DNA of 64,000 bases, taken from assembly GCA_905182265.1 (NCBI GenBank), contig CAJJAO010000006.1:62001-126000 (forward strand), given 5' to 3'. Positions 9,686 to 19,553 of the stretch are shown here, one piece after another. Every line of letters starts with the position of its first letter. Positions within the stretch are counted from its first letter, which is position 1. The stretch comes from a gamma proteobacterium HTCC2207 (lineage in GTDB: Bacteria; Pseudomonadota; Gammaproteobacteria; Pseudomonadales; Porticoccaceae). Below the pieces are notes generated by a model, which was not told the origin of the DNA, did not search any database, and worked only from the letters and a program-made list of their open reading frames with translations. A program made the translations under genes and the position numbers.

Positions 9686-9848
9686 GGCTTACCTGCCCCT
9701 GTCCTCTTTCAAAACACGACGTGAATACGGTCGCTACCGGCGTCCTGCCTAACGCGACACTCATGAGTCCATGTATATCGTCCATGCAGTCTCGGAGCCA
9801 GCATCCATGCTGGCTATGGTTTTGAAAGAGGACAGGGGCAGGTAAGCC
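9686..9848. repeat. Palindromic MITE-like element 1 (30-bp perfect terminal inverted repeats)
   Basis: Arms at 9686-9715 and 9819-9848 are exact reverse complements over 30 bp and enclose 103 bp. The interior has a small hairpin (CCAGCAT / ATGCTGG, 9798-9813) and no coding capacity. The 163-bp unit resembles non-autonomous transposon derivatives or large REP-type elements. It sits in a 578-bp spacer between serA and the GlxA-type regulator, where no gene is visible. Confidence 0.8.
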
Positions 9849-9918
9849 TCAACATTGGAGCGAGGTTCTAGAGAGTGTTCGTTTGCTTTTTTTTGCCTAG
9901 ATGTACTGCGGGAATTTG

Positions 9919-10078
9919 AATAGTGCCTAGGGCTATCCTGGCGATCAGTCAGGGCCCGTTTATGGGTGTGATCCTTTTCAGTTTGAGAGAGCTCACTGTC
10001 TGAGCGCAGCGAGTTGAGCGAACGCTGAAAAGGATTGCACCCATGGGACCGATCGCAAGGGTAGGCCTAGGCACTATT
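9919..10078. repeat. Palindromic MITE-like element 2 (long imperfect inverted repeat)
   Basis: Perfect 13-bp ends AATAGTGCCTAGG (9919-9931) and CCTAGGCACTATT (10066-10078) continue as an imperfect palindrome. It includes a 20-bp arm at 9962-9981 matching 10025-10044 with two mismatches. The whole 160 bp could fold into one long hairpin. Its ends differ in sequence from element 1, so it belongs to another family. Confidence 0.78.
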
Positions 10079-10123
10079 AACCTCCAAACACAAAACACCA
10101 AACAAATCCTATACCCAAATTTC

Positions 10124-11104
10124 TTAGTGAAACAACTTCGCCCTAACCGTATCGCGATAAGCCTTTGGGCTATTGCCTGACCACTGTTTAAAGCGTGACG
10201 AAAACCAACTTGCCTCCGGGTAGCCGCTGTAATTGCCAATCTCCAAAATAGACAAATCCGTATTCTTCAAAAGATCACAGGCAAAAGTCATTCTTACCTC
10301 AGTCAAATAATCACTCGGCCTGGTGCCGACAGCATTTTTAAAACGTCGATGAAACGTACGCTGGGTCATACCAAACTGCGTTGCGATATCCCCAATCGAC
10401 AGAGGCTTGCTTAAATTATCTTGAATCCAAATCTGAGCCTGAGCAACAGCCTCATCAGCGTGCTTACGAGTTTGATTACTCACACCCGCAGGCTCCGCAA
10501 TATTACGAATCTCATGAAAGAAATTGCGCTGAGCTTGGCGCGCAATCACCCGGCCAAAAATACGCTCAATCTGGTGAACAATTAACTCAGCCATAGCATT
10601 CACACTCGCCGCACAATAAATATTGCCCGCCTGAGTCGTAAAATGTTGTCGCTCTAACTGTATCTGCGGGTAATGCAGCTGTAGTTGATCAAAGTAATGC
10701 CAATGGGTTGTAGCAGGTTTGTTATCAAGCAAGCCAGCTTCAGCGAGAAAGCAGACCCCCGTACCCACCGCCGTCATGGAAATATTTTTCTGGTGCTGTG
10801 CCTGCAGCCAAGGAATATAAGCACGGTACTTATTGACGGCAGGGCGGGGGTTACGCCACAGAGCAGGTATATGAATCAGATCGCTTTCAAAATCGTCGCC
10901 TAACGAGTGAGTAGAGTGAAGTTCAAAACCGGCAGACGTTTGCACGGGCAATCCATCGGGGGTGATGCGGCGAATCACCACATCACGCATGGGATGCTTG
11001 CTAGCTCTCGCCATTGCCTGAGCAAAATTAAATAGCTCTGCGGCCAAAGTGCTGCTCGAAACCAGCATATTGTCACAGAGTAAAAGGGTTAGGTTAAAGG
11101 TCAT
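10124..11104 (-). CDS. GlxA/FtrA-type AraC-family transcriptional regulator
   Basis: 326 residues: an N-terminal class I glutamine-amidotransferase-like (DJ-1/PfpI) domain, about 1-200, and a C-terminal AraC double helix-turn-helix, about 225-320. Seen: nucleophile-elbow region VGTGVCFLAEAGLL, first HTH ..SIGDIATQFGMTQRTFHRRFKNAVGTRPSDYL, second HTH ..SILEIGNYSGYPEASWFSSRFKQWSG. Members of this group often regulate amine or quaternary-ammonium catabolism, but no such genes lie here. The neighbour fabY is divergent. Target unknown. Confidence 0.88.
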   Translation of the reverse strand: MTFNLTLLLCDNMLVSSSTLAAELFNFAQAMARASKHPMRDVVIRRITPDGLPVQTSAGFELHSTHSLGDDFESDLIHIPALWRNPRPAVNKYRAYIPWLQAQHQKNISMTAVGTGVCFLAEAGLLDNKPATTHWHYFDQLQLHYPQIQLERQHFTTQAGNIYCAASVNAMAELIVHQIERIFGRVIARQAQRNFFHEIRNIAEPAGVSNQTRKHADEAVAQAQIWIQDNLSKPLSIGDIATQFGMTQRTFHRRFKNAVGTRPSDYLTEVRMTFACDLLKNTDLSILEIGNYSGYPEASWFSSRFKQWSGNSPKAYRDTVRAKLFH

Positions 11105-11228
11105 GTTAGTGAAAATATCACAAATAATGGCTATATAGCTAATACAAATGGCTGAATTACATAATCATAGCCGTTCACCAGCGCCTACACTAAAGCCACA
11201 AGTTTGTTTAATCTTATAAGGAAATCCC

Positions 11229-13178
11229 ATGTCTCATTCCCTGCCAGTGATTGTTGGCTTTGGTGGATACAACGCAGCCGGGCGCAGTAGCTCCCATCAG
11301 GCTTTTCGCCGTATGGTTCTCGAGTCCTTACCCGCAGAAGAGCAGCGTAAAACCATCGTCGGCCTAGCCTGTTTAATGGGTCATGTAAAAAAGCAGGGAG
11401 ATCAATACAGCAACCAGCAGGGCACCTTGCTGAGTGCCGCAGACGTAGACAACCAATTTCGCGTGCAGGTATTAGACGGCACCCTAATACGCAAAATTGA
11501 AAGCTTCGATCCAGCAGCAGTGCCGGGCAACAAAAAAATCACCTTTGATGATCAGCAGGGTAAGCAGATTGTGTTTACCATGCAAAAACGCGACCTTCCG
11601 AGTCAGTATCCAGAAGATTGGCAGGTTACCGACCTTGAGGACGGTCAGGTGCAAGTTACAGCATCTGCCCTGAGTGATTACCTGATTGAATCCCATTATG
11701 AACTGGTCGCCAAAGCAGCTGGCCAATTGCCAAGTGGGTTTAAACCAGACGAGCATTACAATGCGCGCTTTCACCCTCGGGGCCTGCAGATGGCGCTACT
11801 GGGTGCCAGCGACGCAGTCCATTCTATCGGTCTACCGTGGGAAACCATTGCCGACCATGTTAATCCCGATCAAGTCGGCGTGTACTCTTCTAGCGTACTT
11901 AGCCAGATGACCGAAGAAGGCATGGCTGGCCTGTTACAGGGGCGCTTAAAAGGCGTGCGTACCACCGCCAAGCAGTTGCCTCTAGGGCTCAACTCTATGC
12001 CCGCCGACTTTATCAATGCTTACGTGCTGGGTAGTGTGGGTCACACCGAAGCTATTACCGGCGCCTGCGCCAGCTTTCTTTATGTACTGCAAGCAGCAGT
12101 GCGAGACATTCGCAGCGGCCGCCGTCGCGTCGCCATTGTTGGCAATGCCGAAGCTGGTGTCACGCCAGAGATCATGGAAGGCTTCTCCAATATGAGCGCC
12201 TTAGCCAGTGACGAAAACCTATGCAAGCTAGATGGCACCGACAAGCCAGATTGGCGGCGCGCCAGTCGACCCTTTGGCCCCAACTGTGGTTTCACCTTAT
12301 CTGAAGCCACTCAATATATTGTGCTTATGGACGACGCCTTAGCCATCGAGCTGGGCGCTGATATTCATGGCGCTGTGCCAGAAGTATTTATCAATGCCGA
12401 CGGCATCAAAAAATCAATTTCTGCTCCAGGTGTAGGCAACTATATTTCCTTTGCCAAAGCGGTTGCCGCTGCTGTGAGTATTGTAGGCAAGCAAACAGTC
12501 CAGCAGCATAGCTTTGTCCATGCTCATGGCTCTAGTACACCCGCCAATCGCACCACAGAATCCGAGTTGATCGATCGCGTGGCCGCTGCCTTTGATATTA
12601 AAGACTGGCCCGTCACCGCCGCTAAATCATTTGTAGGTCATTCCCTGTCCACAGCCAGCGGTGATCAGCTAGCCTCTGCCTTGGGCACCTTTAAGTACAA
12701 CGTGATTCCTGGCATCAAGACTATTACCGAAATCGCACCAGACGTACACCAGCTGCGTGCGAAATTTCCTCTAGAAGACATAGACGTTAGTGACGCACCC
12801 ATGCAGGTCGCCTTTATTAATTCCAAAGGTTTTGGTGGCAACAATGCCACGGCAGTTGTTTTGTCACCCAATAAAGTCGAGTCCATGTTGGCCGCTCGTT
12901 ATCCCAATGACTATTCAGACTATGTTGCCCGCCGTAAACAAACGCGAGCCAATGCCAATGCATACGAAGGTCGAGCAGACAGTGCCGAGCTAGATGTGAT
13001 CTATAAATTTGGTGAGTCTTTAATAGACGATGCTGGCCTTAGCATCTCAGAACAGGGGCTTCATATCCCAGGGTTTCAGCGTGCAGTTGAATTCAATTTG
13101 CAGAACCCTTACCCAGATATGCAACAAAATCTTGCAGTCGCTGAAGCAGCTCCCGATCCACTCTGCGTGCCTGATTAA
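11229..13178 (+). CDS. fabY: FabY-type beta-ketoacyl-ACP synthase
   Basis: Starts fatty-acid synthesis by condensing acetyl-CoA with malonyl-ACP; the role is known from P. aeruginosa FabY (PA5174). 649 residues, with the same opening (PVIVGFGGYNAAGRSS) and body (SRLKG.RTTAKQLPLGLNSMP). The catalytic triad is visible: C280 in TGACASFLY, H433 in HAHGSSTPANR and H471 in KSFVGHSLSTAS, with FGGNNA near the end. Good ribosome site (AAGGAA) before ATG. Compared with my memory of P. aeruginosa FabY, the last 14 or so residues form an extra tail. That tail lies in an 86-bp tail-to-tail overlap with the protease gene. Confidence 0.93.
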   Translation: MSHSLPVIVGFGGYNAAGRSSSHQAFRRMVLESLPAEEQRKTIVGLACLMGHVKKQGDQYSNQQGTLLSAADVDNQFRVQVLDGTLIRKIESFDPAAVPGNKKITFDDQQGKQIVFTMQKRDLPSQYPEDWQVTDLEDGQVQVTASALSDYLIESHYELVAKAAGQLPSGFKPDEHYNARFHPRGLQMALLGASDAVHSIGLPWETIADHVNPDQVGVYSSSVLSQMTEEGMAGLLQGRLKGVRTTAKQLPLGLNSMPADFINAYVLGSVGHTEAITGACASFLYVLQAAVRDIRSGRRRVAIVGNAEAGVTPEIMEGFSNMSALASDENLCKLDGTDKPDWRRASRPFGPNCGFTLSEATQYIVLMDDALAIELGADIHGAVPEVFINADGIKKSISAPGVGNYISFAKAVAAAVSIVGKQTVQQHSFVHAHGSSTPANRTTESELIDRVAAAFDIKDWPVTAAKSFVGHSLSTASGDQLASALGTFKYNVIPGIKTITEIAPDVHQLRAKFPLEDIDVSDAPMQVAFINSKGFGGNNATAVVLSPNKVESMLAARYPNDYSDYVARRKQTRANANAYEGRADSAELDVIYKFGESLIDDAGLSISEQGLHIPGFQRAVEFNLQNPYPDMQQNLAVAEAAPDPLCVPD

Positions 13179-14052
13179 TCCATTTCTCTGGTTGGGCTTT
13201 TGCACCTGAAGCCATATCAAAATAGGAACTGGGAGCGCCGTCAGTACTCTCGACGGCCTCGCTAAAAGTCCCACCATGAATGGCAACCACAGAGCCCAAA
13301 GCGACCGCCAAGGGCTTATTGTTGATCATTTCCAGCAGTGGCCCACCAGAGGCCCCACTCTCTGCATCGCAATTATGCAGTAGTAAGTCCTTACTTCCAA
13401 AATTAGCAGATTCATAACTTTTGCAGTCACCACTGGTATCAATGCGCCCAGCACCCGGGTTATAGGCCAATAACTGCAGGCCATGTGGGTTCACCTGCAA
13501 CGCCAATGGCAGGCCTTTGCGGTAGATCTTATGTTGTAGCGAGACAAACACAATGTCAGTTTCAGACTGGCGCATTTTGTCTTTGGCCAAGGGCTGGTAG
13601 GCATGGCTTGAGACCTGATCAAACGGGATGGCACTCAGGCGTTTATTACCTGGTCTATAACTACAGTCCGTAAAAGGCAGGCCGGTCGTGCGGTTAAAAA
13701 GCACATGGGCGGCGGTGACAATAATTGAAGGAGCTTTTTGTTTTGAACGCGGTGTTTTATTCGAAGGCTCTCTTTGTTTTGAACGCGGTGTCTTATTCAA
13801 AGGCAGCTTTTTATTAGAAGGCAGATATTTATCTACAGCATCGGCCACATCAATATGCGTACCAGTACCCCGCAAGCGTCCATCACAAAAAATAGTCCCC
13901 ACCGCATTTAACAAATGAGCGGGGGCCATGACACGACCGTCTTCAATTCCGTTGGCCTGATCGCCATCGCCAAAGATTGCCCCATGGCAACTCACAGCGC
14001 CAGACATAAAAGCAACACAGAGAGATTTTTTAAAAAGGTGTGGGTAAGACAT
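13093..14052 (-). CDS. Secreted trypsin-like (S1) serine protease
   Basis: 319 residues with a signal peptide ending near SCHGA. Chymotrypsin-fold triad: H116 in VTAAHVLF, D166 in ETDIVFV, S235 in DAESGASGGPLLE. Directly before the catalytic His strand, residues about 75-109 are a Lys/Pro/Ser-rich low-complexity insert built of a 12-residue repeat (PSNKTPRSKQ..). It is encoded by a 36-bp duplication and absent from ordinary S1 proteases. Cysteines are available for disulfides. It follows rsmE by 16 bp on the same strand and overlaps the 3' end of fabY. Substrate unknown. Confidence 0.85.
   Translation of the reverse strand: MSYPHLFKKSLCVAFMSGAVSCHGAIFGDGDQANGIEDGRVMAPAHLLNAVGTIFCDGRLRGTGTHIDVADAVDKYLPSNKKLPLNKTPRSKQREPSNKTPRSKQKAPSIIVTAAHVLFNRTTGLPFTDCSYRPGNKRLSAIPFDQVSSHAYQPLAKDKMRQSETDIVFVSLQHKIYRKGLPLALQVNPHGLQLLAYNPGAGRIDTSGDCKSYESANFGSKDLLLHNCDAESGASGGPLLEMINNKPLAVALGSVVAIHGGTFSEAVESTDGAPSSYFDMASGAKAQPEKWINQARRVDRELLQRLQDFVAYLGKGSAN
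13737..13804. repeat. 36-bp-period tandem duplication inside the protease gene
   Basis: Copies 13737-13768 and 13773-13804 are identical over 30 of 32 bp. They encode two successive 12-residue units (PSNKTPRSKQ plus two residues). A third, diverged unit precedes them. Confidence 0.85.
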
Positions 14053-14068
14053 GGTTGGAGTAATGGGC

Positions 14069-14800
14069 CTAACCCATATCGCCCCAGACAGACTGAATAA
14101 TACTCATCGCAGCCAAGGGTGCCGTTTCAGTGCGCAGAACTCTAGGGCCAATGGCCAGAGGTTCGAAGCCTGCGCTAATGGCCTGTTCAATTTCTCTATC
14201 GGCAAGCCCGCCTTCGGGGCCAACTAGCAAGGCAATGCTATTGTCAGCATTAGTCATGTCAGCCAGTCGGCGTTCTGTACGATGGTGCAGTACCAACTTT
14301 AAGCCAGACTCACAAACAGGCAACCAATCATCAACGGTCATTGCCGGATTAATAGTTGGCACTGTATTGCGCTGGGACTGTTCACAGGCACTAATCGCCA
14401 CCTGCTGCCAATGGCTGATTCTTTTTTCCAGGCGCTCGCCGCTAAGCTTCACTTCACAGCGAGAGGTAAATAGGGGAGTGATTTGGTTAACACCTAGTTC
14501 AGTGGCTTTTTGCACAATCCAATCCATGCGCTCACCACGAGAAATACCAATGGCCAGATGCAACTGTAACGGTGATTCACGATTACTATCGGTAAAGCCC
14601 GTTACTGTAGCCGAGGCCTTACCTTTTTTAGCTAGGGTAAGCTGCGCTGAATATTCGCCGCCCAACCCATTAAACAAAATAAGCTCTTGGCCCACAGTCA
14701 TGCGCAACACAGAAGTCAGATGCCGAGCAGCACCTTCATCGAGATCAATACTACTGCCGACCACTAAGGCCTGTGTTGTGTAAATTCGTGGAATGCGCAT
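14069..14800 (-). CDS. rsmE: RsmE, 16S rRNA m3U1498 methyltransferase
   Basis: SPOUT-family methyltransferase, 243 residues, normal length. Seen: N-terminal PUA-like part (RIPRIYTTQAL, HLTSVLRMTVGQELILFNG), then the knotted SAM site LLVGPEGGLADREIEQA and LGPRVLRTETAP-type ending (IGPRVLRTETAPLAAM). It is downstream of metF in the SAM-cycle block, which fits a SAM consumer but may be incidental. Confidence 0.95.
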   Translation of the reverse strand: MRIPRIYTTQALVVGSSIDLDEGAARHLTSVLRMTVGQELILFNGLGGEYSAQLTLAKKGKASATVTGFTDSNRESPLQLHLAIGISRGERMDWIVQKATELGVNQITPLFTSRCEVKLSGERLEKRISHWQQVAISACEQSQRNTVPTINPAMTVDDWLPVCESGLKLVLHHRTERRLADMTNADNSIALLVGPEGGLADREIEQAISAGFEPLAIGPRVLRTETAPLAAMSIIQSVWGDMG

Positions 14801-14890
14801 TCTGCTGACTGCTCTCTTATAGCTCTTTACTTCAATGGGCCTTTCTTACTAACTGTATAGCTAAGGCTCTATAGATAAGGGCCCCTATAG

Positions 14891-15736
14891 CTAAGTCTTA
14901 ATAGCCAAACCCAAGTTGCGACACAAGGTATCAGAAATCTGCCATTGGTTCATGGTATAAAAATGCAGACCAGGTGCTCCACCCGCGAGTAGGTCTTCGC
15001 AGAGCTTAGTCACCACATCTAACCCGTACTTCACTAGGTCTTCCGGGTTGTCACTGCGCTCTTTTAATTGCCAGCGCAACCAACGAGGAATATCTGCACC
15101 GCAGTTGTCAGAGAACCGCACCAAGTTATGGTAATTGGTCAGGGGCATAATGCCGGGAATAATAGGCTGATCAATACCCGCTTTAGCGCACTGTTCAATA
15201 AATCTAAAATAGGCATCTGGGTTATAAAAATACTGGGTAATGGCTCTATCGGCACCAGCCTTGAATTTTTCACCGAGCCAAAAAATATCTTTGCTGTAGC
15301 TTTGCGCTTCTGGGTGAATCTCTGGGTAGGCCGCCACATTAATTTCAAAATGGTCGCCAGTATGTTCACGAATCATCGCCACCAATTCATTGGCATGGAC
15401 CAGCTGCTTAGTGCCACCAATACCAGAGGGTAGGTCACCACGCAGAGCCACCAACTTATTAATGCCCGCATCTTTATAAGCTTGCACCAAGGCAATAACA
15501 TCTTCTGTGCTATCGCCGCCCACACTTAGGTGGGGCGCGGCCTCGTAGCCGTTAGCCTTTATGTCGAGAATAATATCTTTGGTTGTGTCCCTAGTAGAAC
15601 CGCCGGCACCGTAGGTTACCGAATAAAATTCTGGGCTGAACTTATCGAGCTCTCGACAGGTGTTGTTTAGCTTCTGGCGCCCTTCGGCTGTTTTAGCAGC
15701 AAAGAACTCAAAGCTAATATGGGGGCTGTTCATCAT
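14891..15736 (-). CDS. metF: MetF, 5,10-methylenetetrahydrofolate reductase
   Basis: FAD enzyme supplying methyl-THF for methionine synthesis; 281 residues. Seen: SFEFFAAKT opening (family SFEFFPPKT; catalytic Glu in FEFF), VTYGAGGSTRD, the ALRGD strand, and the substrate loop QYFYNPDAYFRF. It lies 67 bp after ahcY in the same direction, so it is likely co-transcribed with metK-ahcY. Confidence 0.95.
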   Translation of the reverse strand: MMNSPHISFEFFAAKTAEGRQKLNNTCRELDKFSPEFYSVTYGAGGSTRDTTKDIILDIKANGYEAAPHLSVGGDSTEDVIALVQAYKDAGINKLVALRGDLPSGIGGTKQLVHANELVAMIREHTGDHFEINVAAYPEIHPEAQSYSKDIFWLGEKFKAGADRAITQYFYNPDAYFRFIEQCAKAGIDQPIIPGIMPLTNYHNLVRFSDNCGADIPRWLRWQLKERSDNPEDLVKYGLDVVTKLCEDLLAGGAPGLHFYTMNQWQISDTLCRNLGLAIKT

Positions 15737-15803
15737 GAAACTAACTTCCTATAGTGCGGCATGCCGAATGAAGCCAAGGCCCATTCGGCATACCAGTTTA
15801 CAA

Positions 15804-17216
15804 TTAATACTTGTAGCTATCGCCTTTAAATGGACCTTCGACTGGCACCTTAATATAGTCTGCCTGAGCCTGAGTAAGCTTAGTAATCACGCCACCAAAA
15901 CCGCCAACCATATGTCGTGCCACTTCTTCGTCGAGATGCTTGGGCAATACTTCAACACGCAGTTGCTGTGCCTTAGTTGCGTCATCTTGCTCAGCAAATT
16001 TCTGGGTATAAAGTTCGATCTGTGCCAGTACCTGGTTGGCAAACGAGCCATCCATAATGCGGCTTGGGTGACCTGTTGCATTACCCAGATTAACCAGACG
16101 ACCCTCTGCTAATAGAAGCAGGTGATCGTTGTTAGCGCGGTCGCGATAAACCTTGTGTACCTGTGGCTTAATCTCGTCCCATTCCCATGTAGTGCGCATA
16201 TAAGCAGTATCGATTTCGTTATCGAAGTGACCAATATTACAAACCACACAGCCGCTTTTAAGAGCCGCCAAAATATCAGCGCCACAGACATTGTAGTTAC
16301 CCGTGCTAGTCACAAGCATGTCGGTGTTGGCTAGCAGGTCGGCATTAACGCCTTTGCTCGCGTCGCCATCAATGTAAGTAGACACAACTTCAAAACCATC
16401 GAGACAAGCCTGCATCGCGCATATTGGGTCGCATTCAGTGACCTTAACAATCATGCCTTCTTGACGCAGTGACTGAGCAGAACCTTTACCCACATCGCCG
16501 TAACCAATAACAACTGCTTTTTTACCTGACAACAAATGGTCAGTGGCACGCTTAATCGCGTCGTTTAAGCTGTGACGACAACCATACTTGTTATCGCACT
16601 TAGACTTAGTCACAGAGTCATTAACGTTAATAGCAGGTACTTTTAATTCACCAGACTCCAGCATTTCATAAAGACGATGAACGCCCGTAGTAGTCTCTTC
16701 AGTAATACCGTGAACAGCCTCTAACACCTGTGGGTATTTCTGGTGCAACAGAGCAGTTAAGTCGCCGCCGTCATCAAGAATCATGTTGGCATTCCAAGGC
16801 ACGCCATTTTTCAGTACCTGCTGCTCAAGGCACCATTCGTATTCCTCTTCGGTCTCGCCTTTCCAAGCAAAAACTGGCGTGCCGTTAGCAGCAATTGCTG
16901 CGGCAGCGTGATCCTGAGTCGAAAAAATGTTGCACGAAGTCCAGCGCACTTCTGCGCCTAGGGCTTCTAATGTCTCGATCAATACAGCAGTTTGAATGGT
17001 CATGTGAATGCAGCCCAAAATACGAGCGCCAGCCAGTGGCTGTTCGGCGTCATACTTTGAACGCAGGGCCATCAGCGCAGGCATTTCAGATTCGGCAATA
17101 GAGATTTCTTTTTTGCCCCAATCTGCCAAGCTCATATCGGCTACTTTGTAGTCGTCAAAGGCTTTATTGTCACGTAAGCCTTTATTTTTGTCGATTGATT
17201 GAACAGTTGCTGTCAT
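15804..17216 (-). CDS. ahcY: S-adenosylhomocysteine hydrolase
   Basis: Hydrolyses SAH to adenosine and homocysteine, removing the product inhibitor of methyltransferases; 470 residues. NAD site [14 protein letters not shown], substrate region [16 protein letters not shown] (Lys/Asp), [12 protein letters not shown] near the N-terminus, and the C-terminal KGDSYKY that reaches into the neighbouring subunit. Sits between metK and metF, giving three consecutive steps of the SAM cycle. Confidence 0.97.
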   Translation of the reverse strand: MTATVQSIDKNKGLRDNKAFDDYKVADMSLADWGKKEISIAESEMPALMALRSKYDAEQPLAGARILGCIHMTIQTAVLIETLEALGAEVRWTSCNIFSTQDHAAAAIAANGTPVFAWKGETEEEYEWCLEQQVLKNGVPWNANMILDDGGDLTALLHQKYPQVLEAVHGITEETTTGVHRLYEMLESGELKVPAINVNDSVTKSKCDNKYGCRHSLNDAIKRATDHLLSGKKAVVIGYGDVGKGSAQSLRQEGMIVKVTECDPICAMQACLDGFEVVSTYIDGDASKGVNADLLANTDMLVTSTGNYNVCGADILAALKSGCVVCNIGHFDNEIDTAYMRTTWEWDEIKPQVHKVYRDRANNDHLLLLAEGRLVNLGNATGHPSRIMDGSFANQVLAQIELYTQKFAEQDDATKAQQLRVEVLPKHLDEEVARHMVGGFGGVITKLTQAQADYIKVPVEGPFKGDSYKY

Positions 17217-17281
17217 GTTAATTCGCCTTAATAATTCAGTAAAAAGTTAAAATTTAAAATACAAAGTTAAAAAAAGTTTTG

Positions 17282-18436
17282 CTACAGAGCTTTACGAAGC
17301 TCTGCGGCTTTATCGGTTTTTTCCCAGGTGAAGTCGTCTTCTTCGCGACCAAAGTGGCCGTAAGCCGCTGTTGACTGGTAAATAGGTCGACGCAGATCCA
17401 GCATCTCGATCAGGCCCCGAGGGCGTAGATCAAAGTTGTTGCGAATCAAAGCAACGATTTCTTCGTCAGACAATTTGCCAGTACCAAAAGTATTCACGGC
17501 AATAGAGGTAGGCTCAGAAACACCAATGGCATAGGACACCTGAATCTCGCAGCGATCAGCAATGCCAGCCGCGACAATATTTTTAGCTACATAACGACCC
17601 GCATAGGCAGCCGAACGATCCACCTTGGTGGGGTCCTTGCCAGAAAACGCACCGCCACCGTGGTGGGCCATGCCGCCGTAGGTGTCGACAATAATTTTGC
17701 GCCCAGTCAGACCACAGTCACCCATGGGCCCGCCAATCTCGAACTTACCGGTCGGGTTAATATGATACTGAGTGCCAGCGTGCAGCCATTCTTCTGGTAG
17801 CACGGGGCGAATAATTTCTTCGAGCACCGCTTCTTGCAAATCACCCAACGCAATACTGGGCGAGTGCTGAGTCGACAGAACTACCGCGTCTATAGCAACA
17901 GGCTTACCTTGGTCATAACGCAAAGTCACCTGACTCTTAGCGTCTGGACGCAACCATGGCAGCGCCCCAGATTTACGCAGCTCGGCCTGACGTTCCATCA
18001 AGCGGTGTGCATAAAAGATAGGAGCGGGCATCAACACCGAGGTCTCATTGTTGGCGTAACCAAACATTAGGCCCTGATCGCCAGCGCCCAACTCTTTATC
18101 GTCTGCCGCATCAACACCCTGAGCAATATGGCTCGACTGCTTGCCAATGGCATTCAGTACCGCACATGAATTGCCGTCAAAGCCAATATCAGAATGGTCA
18201 TAGCCAATGCCTTTAATCACATCACGCACAATGTCTTCTAAGTCGACATAGGTATCGGTGCGCACTTCGCCGGCAATAATGGCCATGCCTGTTTTTACCA
18301 AGGTCTCAACCGCAACTCGTGCATAGGGGTCGTCTTTTAGAATGGCGTCCAAAACCGCATCAGAAATCTGATCGGCCATTTTATCTGGGTGGCCTTCCGA
18401 CACAGACTCAGAGGTAAATACATTGTAGCTAGACAT
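17282..18436 (-). CDS. metK: S-adenosylmethionine synthetase
   Basis: Makes SAM from methionine and ATP; 384 residues, standard. Seen: [16 protein letters not shown] (His of the ATP site), [12 protein letters not shown], the P-loop-like [17 protein letters not shown], and [11 protein letters not shown]. Ribosome site AAAGGAAACAAA precedes ATG. It is 81 bp downstream of the ArsR-methyltransferase gene. Confidence 0.98.
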   Translation of the reverse strand: MSSYNVFTSESVSEGHPDKMADQISDAVLDAILKDDPYARVAVETLVKTGMAIIAGEVRTDTYVDLEDIVRDVIKGIGYDHSDIGFDGNSCAVLNAIGKQSSHIAQGVDAADDKELGAGDQGLMFGYANNETSVLMPAPIFYAHRLMERQAELRKSGALPWLRPDAKSQVTLRYDQGKPVAIDAVVLSTQHSPSIALGDLQEAVLEEIIRPVLPEEWLHAGTQYHINPTGKFEIGGPMGDCGLTGRKIIVDTYGGMAHHGGGAFSGKDPTKVDRSAAYAGRYVAKNIVAAGIADRCEIQVSYAIGVSEPTSIAVNTFGTGKLSDEEIVALIRNNFDLRPRGLIEMLDLRRPIYQSTAAYGHFGREEDDFTWEKTDKAAELRKAL

Positions 18437-18517
18437 TTTGTTTCCTTTTTATCTAAGGTTGTCTATACATAAGAAAGCTTTTTAAAATAAGAGGCTTTAA
18501 CCTTTAAGTAAGAGATT

Positions 18518-19525
18518 TTAAGTAGCAGCGCTTCCGGCGCTAAACTGTCGCAACTGAATGCGAAAACCATTGCGCTGAGTTAGGTACAGGCTATTGCCCT
18601 CAACCAACCCAGCTAGACTTGCCCAATGGGATAATTCTTCCGGCTCAAAACCTAGCCAAAAATCCCCACAACTTTGCTTAACCCATTCCTGATCATGGGC
18701 ACAGAGATCAGTAATCAACAGCACACCACCCGTCGCCAACAACTTGGCACAGTCAGCAATAATTTCTGCTGGGGCAGGGTTGTGGTGCAACACCATATTC
18801 AACGACAAACAGTCGGCTTTAATGCCGCGCTGGTTGGCTAGGCTGGTATCGCCCAGTACAAACTCAATATTTTGCAGGCCTTGCTGAGTCGCTCGGGCCT
18901 GACATTGCTCAAGCATCTCGGGGCTATTGTCCAGCGCCACTACCTGTTTAAAGGTTTGCGACAGCTTGCCCAAAAACTGGCCATAGCCCGGGCCCACTTC
19001 AATGGCTGTGCCGCTAGCCGCAATACTACTTTCGAGAAAACTCTCAACACTGTCGCCGTAGTCTGCCCAGCTGGCGATAAGGTCTTGGTTCTCTTCAAAG
19101 CGCGAAAAATTGCGATTAAAAAACTCAACCGACGCCCCAGCGCGCTCCTGATTAATCTGTTTTTGGTGATCAGCTAAACCTGCGCTAAGCCCCGCCCGGT
19201 CTATGCTGGCAAACAATGCCTGCTGCAAAGGCTGCAGGTCTATATTGTTGTTGCGTAGATTGCGACGATAAAAAATTGTTGTACCTTCTCGCCGGGTTGC
19301 CACTAAACCAGCGTTGGCCAAAATCTTTAAATGGTGGCTCATGGCTGGCTGGCGAATGTCAAAAATTTGGCACAGCTCTAAAACGCCATAGGCATTTTGC
19401 TGTAGCACCTGTAACACCTGCATACGCAAAGGGTCGCCCGCCGCTTTACTCAGTGCAGTAATGGCACTGATGTCGGGCGTTGCAACATCGTCGGCAATGG
19501 GTGAAATAGAGCTTGAGCTAGTCAT
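18518..19525 (-). CDS. ArsR-family regulator fused to a SAM-dependent methyltransferase domain (SahR-like)
   Basis: 335 residues. The N-terminal winged HTH (about 20-105) has ALSKAAGDPLRMQVLQVL and QPAMSHHLKILANAGLVATRREG. The C-terminal class I methyltransferase fold (about 160-320) has motif I AIEVGPGYGQFL, acidic VVALDNSPEML and motif IV-like LNMVLHHNP. It heads metK-ahcY-metF. ArsR-family SAM-cycle repressors (SahR) that sense SAH are known in Proteobacteria; the fused domain here is a natural SAH/SAM sensor, though it may also be catalytic. The same order next to tkt is seen in Pseudomonas (PA0547). A near-perfect palindrome lies 29 bp upstream. Confidence 0.88.
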   Translation of the reverse strand: MTSSSSISPIADDVATPDISAITALSKAAGDPLRMQVLQVLQQNAYGVLELCQIFDIRQPAMSHHLKILANAGLVATRREGTTIFYRRNLRNNNIDLQPLQQALFASIDRAGLSAGLADHQKQINQERAGASVEFFNRNFSRFEENQDLIASWADYGDSVESFLESSIAASGTAIEVGPGYGQFLGKLSQTFKQVVALDNSPEMLEQCQARATQQGLQNIEFVLGDTSLANQRGIKADCLSLNMVLHHNPAPAEIIADCAKLLATGGVLLITDLCAHDQEWVKQSCGDFWLGFEPEELSHWASLAGLVEGNSLYLTQRNGFRIQLRQFSAGSAAT

Positions 19526-19553
19526 GGGCGGGACTTTAGCACAGTGATTTTCT

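Noticed and set aside
9686..9848. CRISPR repeat or intact insertion sequence at the inverted repeats
   Set aside because: There are only two inverted arms, no spaced direct repeats, and no transposase frame in the 103-bp interior.
9949..10239. Minus-strand frame across palindromic element 2
   Set aside because: Runs through a hairpin repeat and then overlaps the 3' end of the GlxA-type regulator in another frame; composition is repeat-derived.
14130..14783. Long plus-strand frame (217 codons) opposite rsmE
   Set aside because: It mirrors the RsmE coding strand, has a Ser/Arg-rich composition typical of antisense shadows and shows no domain.
13093..19525. Biosynthetic gene cluster around fabY and the SAM genes
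   Set aside because: FabY is a primary fatty-acid enzyme and metK-ahcY-metF are SAM recycling; no tailoring or carrier-protein genes are present.
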